Shown piece after piece: positions 10,312 through 20,834 of a stretch of DNA of 64,000 nucleotides. Source of the DNA: Edaphochlamys debaryana (taxonomy: Eukaryota > Chlorophyta > Chlorophyceae > Chlamydomonadales). The position numbers and the translations under genes were made by a program. Numbering within the stretch: the stretch's first letter is position 1; every line of letters starts with the position of its first letter. The notes under the pieces were generated by a model. It did no database searches. It was not told the DNA's origin and was given only the letters and a program-made list of their open reading frames with translations. The stretch covers positions 1 to 64,000 of the forward strand of contig JAEHOE010000256.1 of NCBI GenBank assembly GCA_016858145.1, written 5' to 3'.

Positions 10312-13300
10312 TCACTGCCTCTCTGCCCCCCGGGCCCGCCCGGGCCCAGCCGCTGCCCCCTCCCCCTCCCCCGCCCCCGCCCCTTCCCCCTCCCACTCCC
10401 GCTCCTCCGCCAGCAGCTCCCGCCTCAGCCGCAGCGCCGCCCCCAGCTCGGGCCCCGCCAGCTCCGACCAGCGCGAGCGGTGCAGCGCCAGCACCTGGGC
10501 GGCTGCCTCGGCGGTGCCCGGCACAGCCGTGAACACGGCGCGCGCGAAGCGGGCCCCCGCCAGCGGCCTGCACAGCCGCTGCAGCAGCTCGTGCAGCGTC
10601 AGGGCCCCCTGCAGCAGCCGCGCCACGAGCACGCGGGCGGGCGTGATCTCGTTTGTGAGGGGCAGCGGAGGCCACAGTGCATCGTTCGCCTCCGCCCGCA
10701 GCAGGGCCGCGCGGGCATCCCCCAGCGCCGCCACCGCCAGCGCCGCCGCCGCCCCAGAGCTCGGGTCCGCGGCCTTGGCAGCGGCCACGGCGGCCGCGTC
10801 CGCCGCCGCGTCCGCACCCGGGCTCCCCGGCTGCAGCTCGAGCCAGTCCAGGCGCTCCGCCACGTCCCGCCAGCCGCGGCCCACGAGCTCCATGGACAGC
10901 AGGTGGCGCAGGGCCTCGCGGGGGTCCTGCCGGAGGGAGGAGCTGGGCGCAGGGGCGTTCGGGGCTGGCTCCGTGGGGGCCGCAGGCTTGGCCGGAGTTG
11001 GTGGTTGTGCGGCTGGGGCCCGGGCGGGGGGCGGAGGGTGCTGTACGGAGCCCACGATGGACGCAGTGGGCCCTCCCGCCTCGTGCGCGCCGTCCGCAGG
11101 GCCCGCGGCGGCCGGGGACGGCCGGGGCTCCCCGCCGCGGACAGGTGTGTCCTCCCCCGAGTGCGCCCGCAGCCGCTTGGGCGTGGACTTGAGCCGCCGC
11201 CGGCCCAGCTGCGGCCCTGCGCGGGCGCCCTCCTGGGGCTCCTCCTTGACGGGCGCGGCGACAGCAGCGGAGGCCACGGGTGCAGGGCCTGGGGCCGGGG
11301 CCCGCGCCATCCCGCCGCCGCCCGCTGCTGCCTGCGCCCCCACGGCTGCCGCTTCTGCCCGTGCTGGAGGGGGGGGCGCCTTGCGCACCGGCGCCTTTGG
11401 GCCGGGCGCCAGCGGTTGGGGCTGGGGTCCCGACCCGCCTGCCCGGGCGGTGGCTGCAAGGGAAGCGGCGGCCGCTGCATCGGCCTGCGCCTTCCCCACG
11501 GCCGCAGCCGGGCGGGCAGTCCCAGCCGCCATGCCTCCGCGATGCAAGAGGTCGGCAGCAGCTGGGGCTGGTGGGCGTGCCCTCTGCAAAGGGAGCAGCG
11601 GGGCATAGGGTTGTGTCCTGGAGGACTGCAGCAACGCTTCCTCTGCTGCCCAAGGGACTACTGTCAATGCAAATGTGCCCACGTTCCCACCTTCGCCTCC
11701 CCCGCCACCCCACGGCTCAGCCCCCATGCCGCGCACCTGGGGCAGGTCCTGCTGGGTGCTCCGACCGACCGCCTGCCTTCCGCCAGCGGCCGCTGCCGCC
11801 CGGCCGTCCTCCTTCCCCCCAGCTGCCTCCCCGTCCGAGCCGTCCTCCTCCTCGTCCTCCGCCTCGTCCTCCTCCCCGTCCTCCGCCTCGTCCTCGCCGC
11901 CCTCGTCGCTCTCCTCCGACTCCGCCGCACCGCGCCGGCCGCCGGCTGCAGCAGACGCCGGCGCGCGGGCCCCCCGTGCGGGGCGGGGCAGCTCCACGCG
12001 CAGAACCCCCCGGGGGCCCTGCGACCAGGGTAGGGGGACGGTAGGAGCGGGGTAGGGGCAGGGGCTGCCGAAATCGGCACAGGAAGGCAGGGACGCGAGC
12101 TGTGCCTGCGGGTAACGGACATCCCTCAGTCCCCTGCGCCACTCCGCCACTCCGCCGCACCTGTGGCCCGGCTTTGGCGGCCGTGCGCACCCCCGACGGG
12201 CGGTAGTACAGCAGGCGGCACTGCGCCAGCGACCTCCGCAGCTCCTTGTCCAGCCTGGGGCGGGGGGCAGGGGGGGGGGGTTCAAGGCACTTGAGGCGAC
12301 GAGTGAAAGGGGTGTGAGCGCTGGTCAGACCAAGCAGCCTACTGGCGTCAGTTGGAAGCCGGCTACCCCCCTGCACATGCCCGGGACAGCAAGCGGAGGG
12401 CACCCACGAACAGCCCTCACACCCATCCACCTGATGCCGAAAGGCGTGGCCCCGCGTGTGGTCATGATGCGGCCCGGGTGCGGCTCGCTGCGCCGCACCG
12501 CCGCCCCCTCGGCCCCCACCCCCGGCTCCACCCACTCCACCACCAGCACCAGCTCCAGGCCCCCGCCCGGCACGCACAGCTGGCGGGCGGGCCGGGGCAG
12601 CGGCAGGGGCAGGGCGGCGTCGGCGTAGACCAGGTCCACGGAGGCCCGGCAGGCGGCGGAGTTGGCCCCGGCAGGGGGGTCCGTGGATGCAGCAGCCGCA
12701 GCCGCCCCGCGGCTGCCCGCTGCCCCCACGGAGACCCCCGCGCGGGGGGCGCCGCGAGCAGCGCGGGCGCTGAGCGGCGTGGCGCGGTGCAGGCCGCTGG
12801 CGGGCGGGCTGCGCCTGAGCGTCTGAGCTGCAGCCCCGAGGCCGTCGACCAGGTCCTCCGATGCCTCCTGTGAGGGACCCCCCCGGCCGCCCGTCCCGCC
12901 CTCGTTGTCAGAGTCCAGCGGTGCGTCGGTGCCGATGCTGCTGTAGCTGGGCCCGCGGGCGCCTCCGTGGGCACCTGGGGCCGGCGCAGGGCCGGCGCCT
13001 GGGGCCCGCGGCGGCGCGGCCAGGTCGTGGCTCGAGCTGGAGCCCCCCTCGAGGCCGTCACTCGTCGCGCCGCCTGAGCTGGACTCCTCGCCGCTGGCTT
13101 CGAGGCTTGGCGCCGACTCGTCCGACTCCGCTGTTGTGACGGCCCCGCCCTCGCCGCTGGTCCCGACGCCCGAGTCCTCTTCGCTGCCCTCATCGCCGTC
13201 CGCAGAGTCCTCGGGCGTCAAAGAGGTCGAGGGGCTGGGTGGGGAGGGTGGCGCCTGCGTGGCAGTCCTGCCACGCCCCTGGGTGGCGCCAGGCCGGCTC

Positions 13301-13552
13301 CCCTGCGGTGTGCCGGGATGCAGCAGGTGGGCCAACGGAGGCCGCCATACGCACACCCCACTGGTGGCTCTCTATCATGGGGCTCACCGTGTGCGGCGTC
13401 TCGCGCGGTCGCTTTGCATCCGCTCGTGCAATTCCGCGTCCTCCACTTGAAAGGCGACGCTTGCCATCACGGGCCGGTGCCGCCACAGCAGTGTTACCAA
13501 TGGGCGTGCGAGCTGCTGCCGATCCTTTTGGCTTTTTGGCTACACGGGCCAT
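10312..13552 (-). CDS. Acidic nuclear-type orphan protein
   Basis: Five exons in phase: 13552-13388, 13254-12431, 12254-12161, 12018-11737, 11583-10312; about 878 residues. I do not recognise the family. The first 55 residues are basic with nuclear-localisation-like clusters (KKPKG, GKRRLSSGG, AKRPRE). Next comes a Ser/Asp/Glu-rich stretch, then a possible folded region of mostly hydrophobic strands (LELVLVVEWVEPG, FGIRLDKELRRSLAQCRLLY, YRPSGVRTAAKAG). A long acidic tract follows (SEESDEGGEDEAEDGEEDEA onward), then an Ala/Pro-rich linker containing RRRLKSTPKRLR. The C-terminal about 170 residues look helical (ALRHLLSMELVGRGWRDVAE; ARVLVARLLQGALTLHELLQ). Basic N-terminus plus acidic centre suggests a chromatin or nucleolar protein, but that is inference. 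The start is supported by the clean GTGAGC donor 165 nt downstream; the first intron is short (133 bp). Confidence 0.72.
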
Positions 13553-14458
13553 AGCATCGGTCGCACAGCAGGCGCTCGCAGCTGTCAAGTCATAAGGTGC
13601 GCAGAAGGTGAGGAGCCTGATGCCTTCAAACAACTACAAGGGTGTGCGTGCTCCGTCCCAGAACGCTGGGAAAGTTGACCGCAATCTTCAAGGTCAGCTT
13701 GCGGTGCGCGCACCGCAACAGGCAGCAAGGACGCACTCGCTAGCGTCATACGTTAGCAAGTAGCACTTGTAAGGAAATAGGAAGTAGTCACGGTACACCC
13801 CCACCTTTCCTCATGTCCCCACACCCTGATGCGCCACGAAGGCAAATCCACCCGTTCCCCGGGTTCCCGCAGATGGCCCCTCCTTTCCCCGTACCCCGCC
13901 CCCGCCCCACGTTAGGGTGCACCGCCAGTGCGTCGTCCTGGGTGCCAGCAGGGTGGCCTGTGGGCGAGGGAAGCAGGACCATTCGGCACCGCAACTCAGC
14001 GCTGCTCAACATGCAACCTCAACCTGCAGGGCCCCCCATCCGTACCGGACCTACCGGTATCCCTCGTCCCCGCTCCCCATATACTCGATTTGGGGCGAAT
14101 TTGAACGCCAGCAGGGTTTGACGAAAACAACGTGGCAAGGAGCCGCATCGTATAGGTGAAGCAGCCGCGCACGAGACGGGCATGTCGACACCAAGCGCAG
14201 CCTCCAGTGCACTGGCTGCGGTGGGGACACATGGTGAGGACAGGGTGGTGAGCAGGGTGCACCGCTAGTGCTCCGCTGTGGGTGCCAGCGGGGCGGCCTG
14301 GGGGAGAGGGAAGCAGGAACATTCGGCACCTCGGTGGCCCCCGGCATCACCCTGGGGAGGGCAACGGCCCGTTGCGCCCTCCAGGGTGGGCACGCGTCCC
14401 AAATTGACGCGGATGTGGTTGGCGGGGGGCGGGGGGCACACACGAAGTCGCCCAACAT

Positions 14459-15055
14459 CATGCCCCGACCCCCCGAGACCGGTGACCGACCGACCCGTAC
14501 AGTGTACGACACTGTCGTACAAGGCCTGTGCGTACTCCATCTTATGTCATTCGCGGTTCGCTGGACTGTCGGCCGCGTGCACTATCCCATACGGCCATGG
14601 GCGCGCACAGCACTCACAGGGGCCCACGTTGGTCGGGTGCCGCGATCATGCCACGGACCCTGACCCGTCCGTTGACCAACGGCTCGGCACCGAGGGTCAT
14701 TAACAGGGCTGCAATTTGCAAGTGTTGTGCGGTCTGAGGCGCGGGAGTGGAAGGCGGGCTTTTGGGAGCACCTGGGAGACGCCTTCGGGTGGCCGCGTGT
14801 GTGCTGGGACCCGCCATGCCGACATGTCCCACCGGTCCCGACCCCCTAACACCGCTGAGGGGGTACGAGTGACTTGCCAACATAAGGTGATGCCTTGCTG
14901 CATGCTCATGGCGTGTGGGATGATGCTGGGCGCTGCTCTGAGCCGCGGTGACAAAGTTCCGCCACACAGCCTCCCAAAGTTCCCCGACCCCCCCGACTGA
15001 CGATCGACCGAGGACGTTGGGCCCCCATAACCTCGTCCCCGTTTCCCATTCCGGA
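14459..15055 (+). repeat. Dispersed repeat, copy A
   Basis: Clearly homologous to 27232-27980. Shared landmarks in the same order are CCGACCCGTACAGTGTACGA, GGGCGCGCACAGCACTCAC, GGCCCACGTTGGTCGGGT, GGGAGCACCTGGGAGACGCC, GCCGACATGTCCCACCGGT, CTGCATGCTCATGGCGTGTG and GATGATGCTGGGCGCTGCTC, ending in CCTCGTCCCCGTTTCCCATT. Similarity is high but with substitutions and small indels, so the copies are not recent. No protein-coding capacity is visible; it may be a non-autonomous mobile element. Confidence 0.85.
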
Positions 15056-15436
15056 TAACGGCAATGTGCAACCGGGTCTGGCGCCCCACCAGCCGACCGC
15101 CGCCCGCCGCACAATCAAGCGGGCTTCAACTCGAATCCCATGTCCAATCCTGGACGCATGCAAGCAACTCTCTGCCCCCTAGCTCCCTGACCAAGTGTGC
15201 CACACATCTCTCTTCTGTACAAGCGGGAGCGCCGGCCCTCAGCGGCGATGGTTGGGGTCCAGTCCTGGTGGTTATATCAGAGGGACACCGGAGGGGTGCA
15301 CGTTAGCTGAACGCCGTGGGTACAACGCCCTGGTGAGGAGGTTTTGGGCTGACGTAGTGGGCGGGTGTGTGGGCCTGGGCAACGCGCCGGCCCTGCCCTG
15401 GCCCACTGCAACCCCAGATATCTTGCCACTTGAGTC

Positions 15437-15441
15437 TTACA
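15437..15441 (-). other. Candidate polyadenylation signal TGTAA (PHA)
   Basis: TTACA on the plus strand, about 520 nt past the PHA stop at 15964. Assignment is by motif and spacing only. Confidence 0.35.
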
Positions 15442-15963
15442 CGAGTAGAACACGGTGGCCCCAAGAGGGGCCGGGAACTTTCCTTTGGGGCTGGAAAACG
15501 AACATGTACAGAGGAAGCATAAACCAGTACTTCAGAGTGTCAGCATTACGGTATGCATGATGCACTGAGTCTTCGGTCAGGTGGACCCACACACCGTGGG
15601 TGTGACAAAACGCAACTAACTCGAAAACGACCCTAAACAGCTATCACCTATCTCCCTTCTTGATCCCCCAGTCCCAGAAATAATCGAGAAGAGTGCTTGG
15701 GTCCCTACGTCTGCTTCACTACCTAAGATCTATCAGCTGGCGCCATAGGGATGTTGTACGACAGGGATGCCCCTTGAACAATTCACCAATTTGAGTAGGT
15801 ATCTATGCAGACGCGCAACAGTATGTCTTCAGTACTACACGAGCAGACTCAACTAGGGTGCTGCAACGGCAGCATAAGCGACGGCCCAGCCTTGCCCCGA
15901 AACCAGCCCCTTCAACCAAGGGAGCGGCGCGGCAAAACTACCAACGGATGAGCAGCCGGCCGC

Positions 15964-18900
15964 TCACGCCAGCCAGAAGGTGGGGCAGCAGTCGTGCGAC
16001 TCGTCGAAGATGGCGAACTGCATGTGGCCCTGGGGGGGAGCGGGAGTGGGAGGGGGAGGAGGAAAACATCAGACCGCTGGAGAGGTCCCGGAAGGCTGGA
16101 GGGCTCACTGGGCCCTGTGCTCCCTGCGGCGTGCACGTGCACCAGCCTTGCCTTGTAGCTCAGGTCGCTCAGGCGCCTGCACGCCCCGAAGGCGCTGAAG
16201 CAGAAGGTCTTGCCGTCCGCCGCGTCAGGGCTCAGCCGCAGCCCCGTGAACTTGAACGAGGCGGCGCCCGCGGTCGTGTAGCCGGCGGTCGAGGTGGGGA
16301 ACGCCGCGCCGTTGATGGTGAGGCTGGACACGTTCTTGCGGCACCGGGACGCTGAGGGGAGCAGGGAGGGTGCTGGGTGTCAGTCCCTGGCCAACAACGC
16401 CCGCGTGCCAAGCGCCAAAGCGCCAAGCGCTGGGGCACCACACCCTGGGCCGTGGCCTCATCCTTGCCGTTTGGCTCCATCCCGCATCCCGCCCCACTTA
16501 CTGACGACAGCCTCCATCTTGGCGAAGTCCATGTTGCAGCAGGTGGAGCCGCGGCCGGGGCCGTCGAACTCGCGGCAGCCGGCGCCCGACCACTGCCAGT
16601 GCGGGCGCAGAGAGACGGTGGTGCAGTAGGTCGAGGAGTTGCCGCCCTCGTCGTCCAGGACCTGGGGAGGGGGCAGACGAGAGGCGGCACCCGATGTTAG
16701 AGTCTGCAGCTGCTTAAGCTCTGCGGCCAACAACCCGACCGTTTCGCCCAGCCCACCTTGACGAGCGGGGACAGCAAGAAGGGCTGACCCGTGGTGAGAC
16801 TGCGGCAACCATGGAACTGTGGAGCCACGGGAAAACGCAGGGCAAGAGTTTATGAATTAATTGGAGTGGCGTCTCCTATCCTGGCAATTTCGGTGCAAGC
16901 GCCTTGACAGGAACAAGGTAAGGCTCAGGGCGGGTAGTGTACCTTGGTGACGGGTGGCGAGGGCGGCACTCGGGGCGCCTTAGGGCTGCGGGGGGACGTC
17001 GGCACGGGAGGCTGCTGGGGGGCGGTGGGCTGCTGGGGGGCGGTGGGGAATCCGGGGGCCAGCGGGGCACCAGGCGAGTCGGGGTAGGTGGGGACGGCGG
17101 GAGCGTCTGGAGCACCAGGGGCCAGAGGGGCACGGGGGTAGGTCGGAGCGGGAGGAGCGCCGGGGGTGGCAGGCTGGAGGGGAGCGCCCGGGGCGGCGGG
17201 CTGGAGGGGAGAGGCAGGGGTTGTAGGAGATACTGGGGTAACGGGAGAAACCGGGGAGTTGGGGACAGCAGGCGTAGCCGGTGTGCCAGGGGCCATGGGG
17301 GCGCCGGGCGCAAGAGGATAGGCGGGCGCGTTGGGCATCGAGGGGGAGGAAGGGATCGACGGCGACCTAGGCGGCGGAGGGTACGACGGCGCATCAGGCG
17401 CGTACGGCTCGTCCGGCGTGTACGGCGCATCCGGGGTCAAGGGCTCGTCTGGAACAGAGGGGTAGGCGGGCGCTGAGGGGTAGGCAGGAGCCGAAGGGTA
17501 GGCGGGCGCAGCGGGGTAGGCAGGGGCCAACGGGGGCTTGGGGGGCTTCCGCGCAGGCGTCAGGGGCTGCTGGGGCTGCTCAGGGGCTGAGGGGGTGGCG
17601 GGCTGGGACGGGGACGGAGGCACGTAAGGCGGCATTGGCGAGGGTGAAAGAGGGCTCGGGGGCTCGGGAGAGGGCGTGAGGGGGCTTGTGGGCCCGGGAG
17701 AGGGCGGGCTGGGGCTCCCGGGCGGGGACGGGGAGGTAGGGGGCACCGGGCTCGGCGGTGAGGGCGGAGATGGGGGGTTGGGCAGATTCGGGGGATTGGC
17801 CGTTGAAGGTGCAATAGGTGCCGGGGTATCCGGGGGAGAGGGCGGCTTGGGGCTGGGCGGAGGGGGAGGGGAGGGAGGCTTGGGGCTGGGCGGTGGGGGA
17901 GGTGATGGCGGCTTGGGGCTGGGTGGTGGGGGCGGTGACGGCGGCTTGGGGCTGGGCGGGGGTGGCGGCGAGGGTGGCTTGGGGCTTGGCGGGGGCGGCG
18001 GGGATGGGGGCTTGGGGCTAGGAGGCGGCGGCGGCGAGGGCGGCTTGGGGCTAGGAGGCGGCGGCGGCGAGGGCGGCTTGGGGCTGGGAGGCGGAGGCGG
18101 CGAGGGCGGCGAGGGGCTTGGCGGGGGCGGCGGGGAGGGGGGCTTGGGGCTAGGGGGGCTCGACCGCACAGGTGCTGGAGGTGGCGGGATGCAGGAGCTG
18201 ATCTGCGAGCAGCACAAGGGGCAGGCCGATGAACCAGCTGCGCGAGTAACGGCAAATGCGACGCGCTTCTTACCCTGGTCAGGTTAACCGCCCATGTGCA
18301 GATGGCCGAGCAGTCACCGTTGCCGAAGCCGGCGCAGCACTGCCCCGGGTTGGGACCCTGGCCGCCGTTGCCGGCGCAGTCGGTGTTGCCCTGCGTGATC
18401 TGGCCGTCGTGGATCTGCATGGGGCGGCAGGCGCCGAGGGCAGGGGGGGAGGCGGTGAGGGCTGCAGCAGGCACACCGCAGCCCCACCTTGCGCCCCGCA
18501 GCCCCTGCCCGCTCCATCACCTGCAGCGTGAGGCTGGTCATGTTGAGAGGCACCTGCGGGCGCCGCCCGAGAGCACGCAGTCAGTTTACGACCACGGCAG
18601 CGGAGAGGGCCGGCGCAGTGCAGCACGCGGCGCCCCGTGTCCCCCCTCCCCCCGCCGCACATCGTATGTGACGGCCAGCACTTCGTTGCAGGTGGAGCCG
18701 TCAAACTGCGCACCGGACCCCGAGCTGCGACCGCGGAACGAGGGGCAACATGGTGGTGAGCGGGCCTGCACGCAGTCGCACCGGAACGTGTGCTGGCCCC
18801 TGCGGTGCCCTGCTCACCAGGAGACGGGGGTGCAGGGGCTGGGGCCGCCCAGCGGGTTGCGGCAGCAAGCCTGCAAGTGGGCAGAGCACGGAAGCCGGCA

Positions 18901-19337
18901 GGCGTGTAAGCGGGCGGCTCCAGACCGGCAAGGACAGGGCAGGACCCCGGGCTTTCAAGGTCTAGGGACTCTCCCCCGGCGGTTCCTCTTACCCAAGAGA
19001 TAGTGTCGCCGCCTTTGCACGTGTCGAAGCGGATTCTGACTTGCTTGCTGTCGCTGTCGCGGGCCGGGCAGTGCACAACAGCACAGGTGTCGAGTGTGGA
19101 GCATGCGAGCTTCCCTTTGTCGCAGGTGGCACTGGCACCACCGCCGCCGCCACCGCGCTGCAGAAGAGCGCGTGCGGGTCTCCAAGGCGTCAGCGAGCTA
19201 TCCACCTGGGCTCCGACAACCCCACTTGCAAATGCCGACGCCATCGGTAGCACGGGCAGGGCTGTCCAAATCACCAGCAGTAGCAGCCCCGGAGCTCTTG
19301 CTAGAGCAAGAGCACCCGCGGTAGAGCTTCGCCGCAT
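15964..19337 (-). CDS. Pherophorin-type matrix glycoprotein PHA
   Basis: Ten exons: 19337-18993, 18870-18818, 18724-18661, 18553-18521, 18414-18274, 18202-16943, 16816-16757, 16661-16502, 16351-16152, 16029-15964; about 793 residues. A signal peptide (LLLLVIWTALPVLPMASA) leads to a Cys-rich N-terminal module: DTCKGGDTISWACCRNPLGG, TCNEVLAVTYDVPLNMTSLT and IHDGQITQGNTDC, ending QCCAGFGNGDC and CTW. One 1260-nt exon encodes the rod: about ten SPKPPSPPPPP units, the linker QPLTPARKPPKPP, then Tyr-rich [20 protein letters not shown] repeats. The C-terminal pherophorin-type domain has [20 protein letters not shown] and ends [17 protein letters not shown]. Expected to be secreted, hydroxylated on Pro and glycosylated. 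The ninth intron uses a GC donor (ACAAG|GCAAGG). The N-terminal module matches PHC/PHD while the C-terminal module matches PHB, so this gene is a mosaic. Confidence 0.92.
17830..18175 (-). repeat. PHA SPKPPSPPPPP repeat tract
   Basis: About ten tandem 33-bp (11-codon) units encoding SPKPPSPPPPP with silent third-base variation. This is the classic SP-rich extensin-like rod of pherophorins. It stays in one frame throughout, unlike the PHC and PHD rods. Confidence 0.92.
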
Positions 19338-20834
19338 GGTGAAGCGTCACGGGCTGCGGCGGGCTGTCACGCGAGTTAAGTTACCTGAAGCGAGTCTTTC
19401 CAAACCGACGCAGCAACCCTTCACTCCCGCTAAAGTAAGCTCTTACCAGTAAGGACTTCCCCCACAGTTCAACGGGAATCGCGGGCAGGGCTGCGTATCG
19501 CCTCGACTTGGACGGCCGCTTGCAAGCGCCCGCGGTCCGACCGCTCGCTGAAAAAGCACAAGCGGCTGACAATCGCGAGCAAACTTGATTCAGAGTATGA
19601 ACCTAGATGAAGCAGAAGCAGGGTCGGCTGAGCGCGTCCCGGCGGGTGCGCGAAATGCTTGTCGCGTGCGCGGACAAAGCTTGCGCGCAGTGAGCTCCGA
19701 TGCACTAAGTGATATGCCCGAGCGCAGTAAGCGCGTCAAGGGTATCTGTCGATAGCAGCCGCGAGGGCTATTTCCGGGGGCCGATTTTGAGTACATGGGG
19801 GGGGGTTGGTGGTGGTTAAGTCGTACCTGTCGCTCGTCCTCGTCGCATTTCCTTCCAAACTGGGCAGCACAAGGATGCTGTTGATGCAGCTTGTGCAAGT
19901 GAACTCAAGAGACTCGAGGGGCCCACCGGGCCAGCCACTTTCCCCGGTTACACAACGGAGCGCGCGACGCGAGCGACGCGAGCGGCGAGGGCGCGACGCG
20001 AGGCGGCCCAGCTCACCCCGGAGTGCACGCCCGTATAGGTGCGGTGCGGCTGCGGCTGCACATTTGGGAGGGGGCCGTGGGGGGGTGGTTGAGAAGGCGG
20101 AGAAGGCGCGTGTGTATGGCACTCAGGCACCGTTCAGGCAGGTTACAAGCAGGATAATATTGGCGCCGCAACGCGACCTTTATCCTCCGCAAATGACAGC
20201 CCTCGACAGGTACAAGTACAGATGAGGTTGCGTGAGCATGAGTCACCTGGCCAAGCGGGGAGCACTGCAGTCCGATGCAGTCCTTGTTCAGTGGCAGGAG
20301 AACAACGCAGCGCGTTGGGTGCCTTGGCTGCCGGCGTCTGCGCATACAGTTTGACTCTCCGTACGTGCAGGTTACAGGGAAGTCTTCGGGAGACAACCCA
20401 TACGGACATCATGGCGCTCACATCCAAGGGTCTGCTTCCATGCCCGTGTGTGCAGCAGCTATCTCTCACAGGGGCTAAAGAATACGCTCATTGCATGCAC
20501 CGAGCCCCGCCGCCACCGGTCCGGACGGTCATACTGGCCTGAACGTCCGACATACGAGTCGTCACACCTACCTAGGACCCCGACCTACCCCCGACCAAGC
20601 CAACAACAACGCTGCCTACTGCTTTCACGCATGTGTCTTCTACAATGCAACAAGTGCCTCCTCGCTTGGGCCAAACCCAGTCGACATTGCTAAATGCACA
20701 CTCCCCCAGTCCTCACGCTAAATCTAAGCTCGCTGCAACGGCAACGGGAGCAATGGCTCATTATGACGCTGCTTGCGTTGTGCAACATGGGTACAGGTAG
20801 CGACGCGGCGGCCGCAGGAAAGTGTCTAGGCCGC
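19338..20834. other. Intergenic: PHA upstream region and PHB 3' region
   Basis: No supported exon. It should contain the PHA promoter (right of 19337) and the PHB 3' untranslated region (left of 20835). Both genes read leftward. Confidence 0.55.
20372..20376 (-). other. Candidate polyadenylation signal TGTAA (PHB)
   Basis: TTACA on the plus strand, about 460 nt past the PHB stop at 20835; a second TTACA lies near 20140. Confidence 0.35.

Larger units (their letters stand above)
13553..15963. other. Gene-free region with dispersed-repeat sequence
   Basis: No supported exon on either strand, although many short open frames occur by chance. It contains copy A of a dispersed repeat (listed separately) and a local duplication: about 70 bp around 13917-13990 (GGGTGCCAGCAGGGTGGCCT region) recurs at 14259-14330. 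A string like CCTCGTCCCCGCTCCCCAT near 14070 resembles the 3' end of the dispersed repeat, hinting at remains of another copy. Confidence 0.6.

Noticed and set aside
17676..18287. Plus-strand Gly-rich frame opposite PHA
   Set aside because: Mirror image of the SPKPP repeats of PHA.
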